From Brachycybe producta (Eukaryota; Arthropoda; Diplopoda; Playtdesmida; Andrognathidae): a stretch of DNA of 64,000 nucleotides. This document shows positions 1 through 9,800 of the stretch, one piece after another. The translations under genes were made by a program, and so were the position numbers. The stretch's first letter is position 1. The number at the start of each line of letters is the position of its first letter. The stretch is taken from the NCBI GenBank assembly GCA_036925085.1, contig JAUPFP010000004.1, positions 6,028,001-6,092,000 on the forward strand. Direction: 5' to 3'. The notes under the pieces are model-generated. The model saw only the letters and a list, made by a program, of their open reading frames with translations. It had not been told where the DNA came from and did no database searches.

Positions 1-45
1 TATGGAAACACCGAAACATAGACGGGGCTTAATATATATATAATA
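1..45 (-). mobile_element. possible Helitron 5' tail fragment
   Basis: Read on the minus strand, this edge gives a TATATATTAAGC-type start followed by a GTCT-rich stretch. It resembles the 5' ends of the Helitrons that end at 39881 and 62239. It is short and cut by the window edge, so chance similarity in AT-rich DNA is possible. Confidence 0.2.
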
Positions 46-515
46 TTTTGTAATTTGCTTTTGTGACAGGTTGCAAAATTGTTAGCTAGATATAACGATT
101 TACTCTCCTATGACAATCTTATTTTTTTTTTCTATAACGCGAGGCTCTCGAACGTCAAAGTTCATCTTTATATTGGAGGTTTGTCTTGCATATTTGCTAA
201 CTTATTTTGAATTTTTCCTATAAAAATATCTATTTTGATGATGATGATATGTTAATTAAAATGGAAAGTAGAAGAAACCTTTGTGTTTTTATTATACATT
301 AAAATCGTAAAAATTGTTGTTGTTGATTTAACAAGCCACAAGTAATAGTTTTATTAAAATACCTAAAAATAATTTTTAAAAAAACCACAAGTAAACAACA
401 GTGAAGCCAACACATCGGCGCACTTACTGATTGTTTTTTTTCTGGTTTTTTAAAATTGTTTTTACGTATTTTTACGAACATTTTAATGAATGTTTTTTTT
501 TTGCTTACGAGCGTA

Positions 516-800
516 TATTCAAAGGAGTTCAACATAAGAGTTAGAAATTCGCGATTTTGAAATACTTTTTAAAAATAGAAAAACAATTTTTTGTTATTCT
601 ATCACTCGATCCACATGTATTTAAGGTGCTCACTGCACTTTGAAAATTTAATATCGGACAACTTTAAATAGGAAAAAATAAACAATATTGCCGCGACTGT
701 GTATTTTAAAAATGAACGTTTTTTTCCTTTAACATTAGGTCTATGGGCTCAATAGAAAAACGATGCTAGCACTCTTTGTGGAGATTTTTTGAAGTAATTT
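516..800 (-). repeat. long-range inverted repeat, left copy
   Basis: The reverse complement of this stretch matches 58250-58545 with only scattered differences. Shared blocks include GCTAGCATCGTTTTT, ACACAGTCGCGGCAATAT and CAAAATCGCGAATTTCTAAC. The match is long and unique enough to be a dispersed repeat rather than shared AT richness. A 62-codon frame overlaps it on the minus strand (929 to 741), but I recognise no domain and the frame is not open in the other copy, so I do not call a gene. The element class is unknown. Confidence 0.75.
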
Positions 801-1485
801 TGCAATGGAGTCTCGTAATACTAAGTGTAGTAACTGCCCACACTGCATAGACAGAGTTGACAAAATGTTGCATAGTACTGAGCCAGTATATGGAATAGTT
901 TGGTGAAATTGCGGACAAAACAAAAACAAAATACAAAAGTCGTAGGGATCATGTTTTAGAATTGTCCCCGATTTGTCTTGAATTACACTGAGTAATTTTG
1001 TGTTTTGTCAGCTTGATGCGGATCGGCCTTAATACATACAAAAAAAAATAACCATTGAGCCAAACTGAAAATAGGTTACATTTGAAGCAATTTTTATTGG
1101 CGAATTGTTTGCTATTTTAAATGATGTCATTTCAAATATTTAACCAGATGCCTAATGTATCTATGAGACAGATAAATAGGCTAAAATTTAGATGGCTTTC
1201 AAACTGTTTACAGATAGTTCACCAATTTTCTGTAAGAATGGATTCTATCTAAAAAAAGAAGAAAAAAAAAGCTATTAAGAAAATAAACAGGGCAATGATC
1301 CAAATTAAGCATTAATTTATCTATGGATATTATCTTTGCATTATTTATCCCATGTGTAACGAATGAGATTCTTAATCGAGTAAATTTTATGTTGTTAACA
1401 TAACTATACAGACATGTATGTTTATGAATGCGATGAAAAGAAACGAAAGAAACCGACAGAAATCAACGTATCATAGGATTTATAT
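801..1485. other. unassigned AT-rich interval
   Basis: No gene, RNA or clear mobile element is visible. It contains short A/T homopolymers only. Confidence 0.5.
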
Positions 1486-1765
1486 TAGTGATGGGGCCAT
1501 TAGAATCCTCGAATCCCGCGAATCTTGAAAAATATTCGAGATTTCGAATCCTATCCTTTTTAACTAGATTGACGTCCAATAGAAGCGTTCACTAACAAAT
1601 TGTGGCGACCCTTGAGTGCCACACTTGTTTTTGATTATTAATAATTTAATATTTAATATTATTTCATTTATTTGTATCTTCTTAATGAATAATATAGGAT
1701 TCCTATATGAAGGATTGGGGAGATTCGATGGATTCGAGAACCTTTTAGGATTCGTCTCACCTCTA
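1486..1765 (+). mobile_element. hAT-like non-autonomous element, family N1, copy 1
   Basis: It begins TAGTGATGGGGCCATTAGAA and has the dense GAATC/GATTC subterminal repeats typical of this element type. It shares its interior with 9433-11049 and, in reverse orientation, with 63339-63766, including the GAGTGCCACACTTGTTT block and the ATTTGTATCTTCTTAATGA block. The right end is near CTCACCTCTA. No flanking duplication is recognisable, so the termini have decayed or recombined. A 112-codon minus-strand frame (1902 to 1564) runs through it but crosses the element's right boundary and looks incidental. Confidence 0.75.
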
Positions 1766-4081
1766 GTTTTTGTGGTCCTCGGAAGTCTGTTGGGACATCC
1801 TGATTTCCTTTCAGTTCTTTTCAGTGCATCTAGAAGACTTTCATTTTTTGCCATTTTCTGAAAATTTTCATTGGAAGGATTTAAATTTTTGATAATTTTC
1901 ACTTTTTTGAATTTCTGGGTTCTTAACTTTATACCCAGTACTCATATTCACATCATATCATTTGCTATGCTTGGACACATTACGGAAAACTATTACTTTT
2001 CGTGAACCAAAAAAACATAGGCCAAAGTTGTTATTTTTTTTTGAAAAAAACAGGGGTTCACCGAAAATTCATCTTTAAGGCGGGCCACACACGTCACACA
2101 TGTCACCGCTCAGGTTCAAGACTTGTGCATGTCATCTGCTTAAACAATACAAGCATATCACGCTGCATGTTTAGCACAGTTGTGGACATTTCGGTGTTAA
2201 TCATCATGACAATTAGAATCACAAAAAAATACTCGGCAAGCAGCCAGTTGGCCTATGGCAGAGGCATTGTCAATATATAATAACTACAAAAAATAACCTG
2301 CATTTGTGTTGGACATAAGAGGGCGTGCAAGTATGGTTTAATGTTAAAATTGCAAGTGACCAAACCAGTTTCTAAATGACGTCACATTGTGCCCTATTGT
2401 TTTTAGAAGTAGATCCTGTTCCTTCTATAATTTCCTTTTTCTTTCTTCTCGAAAATGCGGTCTTAGATGAAGGAAGCATAGTGCACATGTGTAAAAGAAT
2501 ATTATAATATTTTCTAATTATAATCAAATGTAATCAGTATTAAATTGTAACCATCAAGTAAATAAAATAGCAACAATTTGCAAATATATAAAAAAAATCT
2601 AAATGCAGTCATGAAAATTTAAACCCACAATTTATTAATGACATCAATAGCCTGTTTAGGAAGAGCATTAGAATGTCATATATAATCCTTGGAAAAAAGA
2701 CCAATAATAAGAGTCTTGGCAAAAATCTCTCTTTAATTTTCCATTGAGTGGTCAACCCCTTCCTTCCCAATTGGAAAAAGGGACGTTGAGAGGTTGTTGA
2801 CATGTGGCACGAACAAAAACTACAGCGAAACTGTACTGAATGACAATTGCACAAATATGCATCAATAGACTAAGACTACCCTAGACTAGATATCACTAGA
2901 TTGAGGTTTGGGACATTGACCACGTACAATTTTTTTTATAAACATACATCAACTAATTTCTGATCTACGAGGAGCTAAACTATCCTAATTAAACCCAACC
3001 AGCATTTTATAACTGTTTCTACTCTTATACACTCTTGACGTTAACCAGTTGCTATTTTCATAACCGTACAGATAGATCTCTGAACTTTTCCCTTATACAT
3101 ATATACTGTACAGTATATATTTCCTTTTTTCATCTCTCTTTCGAAAATGTAATTACATGTAAAGTACAAATTTAAGGTAAAATGTTGATTCAACTTTATA
3201 CTTATACACTACAACTCGAAACTGTAGAAGTAGATTTTTCTTTTAGATTTTTTGACTCATATATGGTGTTTTTTTTTTTTTCTCTCTTCTTCTCTCAACT
3301 TTTAGAAACCTATAGAAATAATACTTTAGGCTTAGGTCCTATATAAGCCATGTTATACAAAAAATCCTTTTGATGGAAAGACATGAAGGCTCCTACTTCA
3401 CTGAATTATTTAGATATATACCTCGGAGCAAATTTGTTGAATTGAGTTTTTTTTTCTTCTTCTTCTTTTTTTTCCTTATTCATCTTTCTAGCTCTTGGTA
3501 TTAAACCAAAAACGTTTTTTTTTATAGTTTGAAAATAAAAACTCGAGAAACTAAAAATTTTGGTTATATTTAAGCAATATATACTAAAGCTTAGTCATTT
3601 TTTTTTTTTATTTTGTTAAAGAAAAAACTCGATCATTTATTTGATATAACCTCTTTAAATACTTTTCTGAATGCTTACATAAGTACATAAACATAGATAG
3701 AGAATATATGTTGAAAGTATTTTTTATTTTAGAATTTTTTTCAACTGTTGTATACATTTCATCATCAGTTCTTTTGACTCGTTTTATTTAGTCTTGTTTA
3801 AATCTGAAATTTATGAAAAAGAGGGATTCACGTTGAGTCTACTTCCAAATTCATTCTTATTATGTAGATTTGTGAAAAGGAGATATTCGTTTGAAACTCT
3901 TAAGATTTGAAAACTCAGAATGAATGTGTTTTTATGCGATTTTTGTGTGTTGTGAGTCTGGTTTGTTGTATATAAAATTGCTGTGTGTGTGTGTGTGTTT
4001 AATTCTTTTCATGTCAGGTGTGTGTGTGTGTATTTGTATACAGGATGTTTCTACAATACACCAACAAATCTTCAATATGTA
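1766..4081. other. unassigned interval with small palindrome and TG tracts
   Basis: No supported gene. A 92-codon plus frame at 2002-2280 has no recognisable domain. There is a perfect 22-bp palindrome at 3099-3120 (centre CTGTACAG), many T runs, and TG tracts at 3982-3998 and about 4018-4031. Confidence 0.5.
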
Positions 4082-4084
4082 TTA

Positions 4085-4181
4085 AGCTCTGTTTACACTG
4101 CCAACATTTGCTGGACAGCATTCTTTTAAAATAGACTCAAGCGTGCTGCTGGCCGAAATTTGTTGGCGGTGCTAACGGGCT
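4085..4181. mobile_element. PIF/Harbinger-like miniature element
   Basis: The 97-bp segment starts AGCTCTGTTTACACTGCCAA and ends with the imperfect inverse (TTGGCGGTGCTAACGGGCT). It is flanked on both sides by TTA (4082-4084 and 4182-4184). A three-base TWA duplication is the hallmark of the PIF/Harbinger superfamily. There is no coding capacity. Confidence 0.55.
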
Positions 4182-4332
4182 TTAAAAAGAGGAAAAGATG
4201 TAACAAAAAAAAATTTATATCCGTCCAAAAATACAATCATGTTTATGTTCAAGCATAAAATCCCTCGAATATAGCTATTCTTTGCACATATATCCACACA
4301 TCATTACAGTGCAAAGTGGACTTTATGTCCAC

Positions 4333-4377
4333 ATATTTCTTTCTTTATTTATTTATCCAGTGGTGTGACGTCATGTT

Positions 4378-4457
<80 letters not shown>

Positions 4458-4500
4458 TATGACACACTGCTGGATACATCGATAAATAAAGAAATGTGCT
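4333..4500. repeat. inverted repeat with a TA microsatellite at its centre
   Basis: The left arm, about 4335-4373 (TTTCTTTATTTATTTATCCA then GTGGTGTGACGTCATG), is matched in reverse by about 4456-4495 (GTATGACACACTGCTGGATA then AAATAAAGAAATG). Between them lies the TA array. This looks like a palindromic MITE whose centre became, or captured, the microsatellite. Confidence 0.6.
4381..4454. repeat. TA microsatellite
   Basis: Uninterrupted TA dinucleotides, about 37 units. The apparent Tyr-Ile open frames across it on both strands are artefacts of the repeat. Confidence 0.97.
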
Positions 4501-4611
4501 GCAAATCTTCACTAAGGTCCATACCACCGTAACTAAGGGTTCGTTGGAAAACGTCTAGCATACTAGCATCATTGATTCATTATCTGCATACATGGGTATG
4601 CACATTTACAA

Positions 4612-4692
4612 GTGCATGTATACATGTGTGCACGTGTATATGCACATGTATGCATATGCACATGTACACACGTGTGTGCATGCATATGCATA
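4612..4692. repeat. 81-bp alternating purine-pyrimidine tract
   Basis: Every step alternates purine and pyrimidine for 81 bases although the sequence is a mixture of TG, CA, TA, CG and GC steps and not a simple dinucleotide repeat. It contains nested blocks such as ATGCATATGCAC. Such tracts can adopt Z-form DNA. A 67-codon minus frame through it is incidental. Confidence 0.85.
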
Positions 4693-4784
4693 AGCACATG
4701 TGCGTGCTTTTTATGGTGAAATTATATGTATGCAATACAGATGAATAGCCATAAAAATGTTGGGAAATGAAAAAAAAATTCATA

Positions 4785-5060
4785 CCGATACAGAGTGGAC
4801 TCTGTATCGGCCAGAAAATCCTTTAATTTGCGTGCTTTTATGGCAAAATCATCTGTAGCCCTTTTGCAGGAAAACAAAACAAAACAAAAGAAATTCTTAA
4901 ATTACCGCACTTTCTATGATGATAGTGATTAGTACCATCATAAAGACGGTTTAGTCCGTCTCTCAAAATCTGTTTCTAAAAAAAATAATAAAAAAATAAA
5001 TACTGCGTAGAATGTTTTGAATTTTTGTCAGTAACATCATATTGACCCAATGTATCAAAC
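4785..5060 (+). repeat. dispersed repeat family R2, copy 1
   Basis: It opens with a 26-base hairpin (CCGATACAGAGT, two-base loop, inverse arm) and then shares ordered blocks with 15462-15610: CTGTATCGGCC, AAAATCCTTTAATT, CATCATA-AAGACG, TTTAGTC-GTC, and a GACATCA/ACATCA tail. The copies differ by indels. The class is unknown. Confidence 0.45.
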
Positions 5061-5363
5061 TAAAAATACATCTCTTAATATATCTTCAGTTATTCGACAC
5101 CCAAACTCAATATTGACATCCATCCATCCAAAACTCCCTTATTGTCGCTGTCACATATAACTTTTTTTGCTCCATAGTGCAAAAAAAAGTAAAAAAAGGT
5201 GGATACCCTCAATCCCACAAAAAGATGCGACATAAACACTCAGAGATGGGTAAAAAAAAGAACATTCAATGGTAAAAAAAAGCCGCATGATAAGGTGTAA
5301 AGATTTCTTTTAAATCTGACGTGATAGGAGAGAAGTGGACGTTTAAAACAGAGGCCTATGTGG

Positions 5364-5365
<2 letters not shown>

Positions 5366-5421
<56 letters not shown>
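5366..5421. repeat. TA microsatellite
   Basis: About 28 TA units. Flanking sequence is not inverted around it, unlike the array at 4381. Confidence 0.97.
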
Positions 5422-5423
<2 letters not shown>

Positions 5424-6067
5424 TGCATTTGAACCCATCTCCTCATGATCGTCAATGGGCTCATCTTATCGAAGATCTTTCTTCTTCAACACTTTTCCAT
5501 TGAGCACACACACACACACCTTTCACTTTGATCCTTAAAATATCCATTAGTGTGAATCTCGAAAAGATTTTCCGATTTCAATACCCACTGACAGAATGAA
5601 ACTCTTGAATAAAAGTCTAAAAAGTCCACTTTTCAAAAAAAAAAAAACAGAGACAGAGAAGAAGACTAGATGTTATCATTTAGGCTAGCATTTTAGAAGA
5701 TGAACCTCGAAAATACATTTGAAGTTTGAAAACTTGTAAATCTGGTTGTAATCTTTCAGAAACCTTAAAGACATAGTGCTGATTTTCTAATGTGTAGTGT
5801 TGTGCTATAGTTTGCTGAATTGTGTGACCCCGGCTTTATATCAACAAAAGTTTAGGATGGCTTAATAAATTTTTGACTAGTTCAAACTTCAAAAAAAATT
5901 ATTTCGAAGTTTTTTTTAGGAAATCTAGCTAGGTCAAGTCAAGTAATAGAAATTGTAAATTTTGTAATTTAACAATGTGTTCTGGTGATGCATGCAGTTG
6001 TATTTATGCAGCAATAAAAACTGTAATGCAAGGAAATTTTTGATGTGATCTTGAAATTGTGATAAAA
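5422..6067. other. unassigned AT-rich interval
   Basis: Contains a short CA run near 5505-5518 and A homopolymers. No gene or element is recognised. Confidence 0.5.
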
Positions 6068-6170
6068 TTGAATCATTTTCATATTTTAGGTTACATAAAT
6101 GAGTATTTTTTTTCATAAATTTATTGAAAAGTTACTCATTTATGTTATCTAAAATATGAAAATGATTCAA
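6068..6170. repeat. imperfect palindrome, 38-bp arms
   Basis: The arms at 6068-6105 and 6133-6170 are reverse complements with two mismatches around a 27-base spacer. This is the structure of a palindromic MITE. No clear flanking duplication. Confidence 0.85.
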
Positions 6171-6220
6171 TTCTAAATTTTTAAAATTATACTTGAAAGT
6201 TTTTACTTTTCTTCATACTA

Positions 6221-6274
6221 GCCTTCCTTCATAAACTGTCTTATTTGTCTTAACGACGGTTTATGAAGGAAGGC
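6221..6274. mobile_element. 54-bp TA-flanked hairpin (mariner-type MITE?)
   Basis: Arms of 20 bp (GCCTTCCTTCATAAACTGTC and its inverse with one mismatch) surround a 14-base loop, and TA lies on each side. TA flanks plus inverted ends suit a very small Tc1/mariner-type derivative, though a two-base flank in AT-rich DNA is weak evidence. Confidence 0.5.
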
Positions 6275-6277
6275 TAA

Positions 6278-6615
6278 TGTAACACCCAGCAACTCCTGCT
6301 CCCGCTAAAACTATAGCCTGGGGGTAAACAACTCCTGTTTGTCCCTCCTTCCTTTCCCAATTGATACCCTGACGGCAGAGTGATACACTTAGGACCTTGG
6401 TCACTTGGACCTGGTTACACCTCGTACATGTAGGTGTACACAGGTCCAAGGTATAAAAGGACCGTGTTCCTCTTTGTTCCTTGTCTTTGTTCTAAACTTT
6501 GTTTTACGTTGAATATTTCCGTACCACATCATGGGCATGAGGACGCACCTTTGATAAATAACGTTCATCTTTGTAATCTTGATGTTTCTTGACAAAGATG
6601 AATAAAAGTGTTACA
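6278..6615 (+). mobile_element. probable LTR (solo or 5'), Ty3/gypsy-like
   Basis: The 338-bp block starts TGTAACACCC and ends AGTGTTACA, giving the TG...CA ends and short inverted TGTAACAC/GTGTTACA typical of LTRs. A TATA box (TATAAAA, 6452-6458) and an AATAAA signal (6601-6606) lie in the expected order for U3, R and U5. GC content is clearly higher than the flanks. I find no second copy of it here, no obvious primer-binding site just after 6615, and no matching target duplication (GCTAA against ATGAG). It may be a diverged solo LTR or the left end of a decayed element. Confidence 0.55.
6452..6458 (+). promoter_or_regulatory. TATA box inside the putative LTR
   Basis: TATAAAA preceded by GGTCCAAGG and followed by GGACCGTG, about 150 bases upstream of the AATAAA at 6601. 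The placement suits an LTR promoter. Confidence 0.5.
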
Positions 6616-6695
6616 ATGAGAAACTGCGTTGTCTTCATGTTCCGAAACTAATAACTTCTCTTCAGAGGCCGGAAACACCATAAGGTAAAGAGCGC

Positions 6696-7004
6696 ATGCC
6701 GATCCTGATGCAGCTACATCTTCGATGGGTAATTACAGTCCATAAGGAGGAGATGTATATCAGCGTCGACAGAGAGCAGGATGGCCACCATCCTTCTGCA
6801 TCGATTTCACCCCCATGCAGGAGGATGATTGTAATCCAACTTCATCCAGCTACTTCTGTGACTCGGATCTTCTTCGTGCGGGCACCGCGCGATCAAGAGA
6901 AGAAACGAGTTGCAGAAAACACCATCTACAAGTTGGTCAAAAACATAGAGTCGACGTCAAAAGCTCACACTAATATGAAGAAAAGTAAAAACTCTCAAGC
7001 ATGA
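6696..7004 (+). pseudogene. unrecognised 102-codon frame after the LTR
   Basis: The frame lies 80 bases past the putative LTR end in a patch of higher GC (about 48%) that stands out from the flanks. The predicted protein is basic near its C-terminus (KKRVAENTIYKLVK) and has no domain I recognise, no cysteine-histidine gag knuckle and no protease motif. It might be a remnant of an LTR-retrotransposon gag region, by position only. A spurious frame in a GC-richer relic is equally possible. Confidence 0.25.
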
Positions 7005-7044
7005 TTTTAAACAATTTTGCCAGCTTGAGAGAAGCTTGTCTTAA

Positions 7045-7660
7045 TCTAATACATGAAATAGAAAACATACAGCATAGAACTGCAAGATTTGTTGAAAGTA
7101 AATTGCAGGTTTTCTGACAATGTAATCCTCATGCTGAGTGAACTTCAGTGAGAATGACTAGCAAACCGTAAACCTGAGCAAAGCCTAGCCCTTCTTGAAC
7201 ATTTGCTACTATTGCTAGCTATAGAGAATAGGGTATTGTTAGGTGACATTTTTAATAGAAATCCCCTTATATGCAGACATGGCCATTCAAAGCATAATAA
7301 ATAAATACAGTACGTCAGAACAAATGCATATTTGTGGGGTTTCTTTCCAAATGTATTTAGATTTTGAAGTTCTTTTTCTGTAGATAGTTTTGTGTTAGTA
7401 CGAATTCAATTTGATGATGATATCTAAACTTTTGTCTAAATGACAATAATTTATAATTGATAATTATCTCCCACGCCACATGGCTTGAATCGTACATGGA
7501 GCTGGTCATCTATTATTCCAAGCTTGAATGCTGGTCCTTGTGGAAGCACAAATCTTAAGCCAGTACATCAGCTTTACTCAAGCTGCTTTACCCAGGGCAA
7601 TCTCGAGATCGGAGAACGGTTCTTGAATAAAGGTTGCATAGTAAAGGAAACCTATTTTTT
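7045..7660 (+). pseudogene. LINE relic, region downstream of reverse transcriptase
   Basis: With frameshifts and stops, the plus strand reads EIENIQHRTARFVESK, then ANRKPEQSLALLEHLL, then a FFPNVFRFWSSF-like block. These match in order the corresponding parts of the relic at 41694-42320 (KIEMPQHKAARFVKG, RRNDQSLALFRRLL, FSPNVIRLWNPLPVD). This region sits between the reverse-transcriptase core and the 3' end of jockey/CR1-type non-LTR retrotransposons. Many stops make it non-functional. The 5' end stops abruptly, as expected of 5'-truncated LINE copies. Confidence 0.7.
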
Positions 7661-8582
7661 ATGACATACCAGAGAAGAAGTTTAGCGCTAAGTAGAGGTG
7701 GCGCGATCTAATGGTAACACTCAGCCCTTGCACGAGATATATGCTATATAAACTTATCTTTTAGTTGAGCAGCCACAATGTACAACAATTTAGTGACTAA
7801 TGTGACCCCCCCCCTGCTTCACATTCTATCTTACATTGGTATATTTTTAGTTGCAATGTCAACCAAATAGGTAAACCCCCATATACTGTACATACATGTA
7901 TGTATGTTATATTTCTGAAATATTAGCTTTTCATTTAATATATGGTTCTTGTAGTCAAAAGGGAGGGCCGTTTCTATCGAAATATTTCTTGCAATGTAAA
8001 CTTATGAGACATAATTTACCGATTCTGCATTGCATATGGTTTTCTTAGAATGCTTCCCTCCCCCTACCATCTCATAATTCAAGACTCGGAAATTCTACTT
8101 GTGGGTTAGCTCTGATGGCTCTGGTATAGTGAAAACCTTTACTTCAACATGCACGTGTCAGTCGTGTGTCATGTGTCTTCAAAAAATTGAACTTTTTATT
8201 GTACAATTTAATTTTATAATTTGAGCTTTTCGTATTTGTTGTCCTGAAGAGTTTTAGTGTTAGTACCAAAAAATTTTAATGCGAGATAATTAGCATAATT
8301 GCTAATTATGTTGTGATGCGTTGATAGAAATGCACAAAAGTTAGCAAATTAAAGCATATTTTACATAGTGATAGTTTTTTCTCGAGAGTTGCTGTCATGA
8401 CAGTTTTGATAGTTCTCCCTCACAATCCGAAGTCTTTACACGGCTTGAGAGTAGAGTGGTACTTCTGTCATGACAGTGTGATGTCTACAAAAGTGTTTCC
8501 TCGACGGTCCATGGTCTGTTGATGTCCGGCGTCGTGGATCGGCAAGCCGAGCTCTAATCTGGCAACTATGGACTGTTTTGGG
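7661..8582. other. unassigned interval
   Basis: The 12-bp palindrome CTGTCATGACAG occurs twice, at 8392-8403 and 8465-8476. A tRNA-like A-box (TGGCGCGATCTAATGG, about 7698) has no B-box behind it. No gene is recognised. Confidence 0.5.
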
Positions 8583-8590
8583 TTTCGGCA

Positions 8591-9185
8591 TAGGGTTTCT
8601 ATTACCGGTCATCTTATGGCATTACCGGCTTTTCGGTAATGCAACATTACTGAAACCGGTAAATTTTGGTAATAAAGCTAAAAATTTATATTCCATTTAA
8701 TCACTGAACATTTTATCCTTTTTAAATTCATATTTTATTAAAAAGTTAAATAACAAAAAAAAGGAACATAAGAAAATAACAATAAAACAAAAGAAATAGT
8801 AAAACGAATGAAACAAAACAAATAAGTCTTCAATTATTCATTAATTGCTTTTTTTTTGTTTAATATAATATGCTCTCAAAAAAAAAACATAACGTGCCAA
8901 TGTGTCTGTGAATTTGCACACATACACACACCCACACACACACACACAACACAGGCACACTGCACAGCACAAACGACAATATAAGTGTATCTTGTAGGTG
9001 AAATTTGACTTTCAAACTCAGTGGTTCTTAAATAAGGGTCAATTTATTTTATCCAAATTAATATAAAACTTTTTACCGAAAAACCGGTATTTTAAAGGTC
9101 ACAATTTACCGGTAATACCGAGGTAACAAAATAGACCGGTAATACCAGTTTACCAGTAACGATAAAACCGATGATGAAAACCCTA
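8591..9185. mobile_element. hAT-like non-autonomous element with ACCGGTAAT repeats
   Basis: The ends are TAGGGTTTCTATTACCGG and the inverse of TAGGGTTTTCATCATCGG. They are flanked by TTTCGGCA (8583-8590) and TTTCGGTA (9186-9193), an 8-bp duplication with one change. Subterminal zones are rich in ACCGGTAA/TTACCGGT words, the kind of clustered binding motif seen in hAT ends. The interior is AT-rich with a CA microsatellite (about 8928-8955) and no coding capacity. Confidence 0.85.
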
Positions 9186-9800
9186 TTTCGGTAACCCGAT
9201 CTGAACGATGTCGTAAAAAGTTGAGAATGGATAAAAAGATTTTCTCTCCAGGAGAGTAAACTCTTGGTATAGTTATGATTCTGATTACAGTTTTGTATGC
9301 ACGGGGATAGCAGTCGTGATAGTCACTATACACTGTCGCAATTGTACCACCGGTATCTGATCTATCTTGTCAAATGAGAGATAGTGTGCGAGCACTATCG
9401 CAACAGTGCGATAGTGGCTATCATCGTGAAAACGAATCTTGAAAAATATTCAAGATTCGAAAACTGGAATCTTTGCACATTTTTCGTGTTTCGAATCTTT
9501 CGAATCCTAACCTGAAAAAAAAAACTGTTAAAAACTTTGGAAAAATTAGTTTTAACTCCATTGACGTCCAATCGAAGCGTTCACAAACAAAAAACCGGCA
9601 ATTGTTGCAATTTCGGTGGTGGTACCCGGATCACCAATATCATCACCTTGTGGCGAACCTGAGTGCCACACTTGTTTTTTGTTATTAACTAGCATTGCTA
9701 CCCGGCTTTGCTCGGGTGAAGTAAAGAATTAAAAGAAATAACTTTTATTGACTTTCATCTTCACTGTTAAGAAATTTAATGGGGATGAACCCACTTAAAT

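Noticed and set aside
2002-2280. 92-codon plus-strand frame
   Set aside because: No recognisable domain, no splice context, no second copy. Length is possible by chance in this much sequence.
4345-4561. Tyr-Ile-rich frames across TA arrays (also at 5240-5503, 10604-10903, 28076-28307, 57838-58161)
   Set aside because: Translation of TA repeats on either strand. No real protein features.
6616-6640. Primer-binding site after the putative LTR
   Set aside because: ATGAGAAACTGCG does not begin with TGG or match a tRNA 3' end I can recognise, so I did not call one.
7690-7765. Possible tRNA (A-box TGGCGCGATCTAATGGTAA and CCCTTGCACGAG)
   Set aside because: No B-box or closing acceptor stem follows; the next bases are AT-rich. 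At most a decayed tRNA-like fragment.
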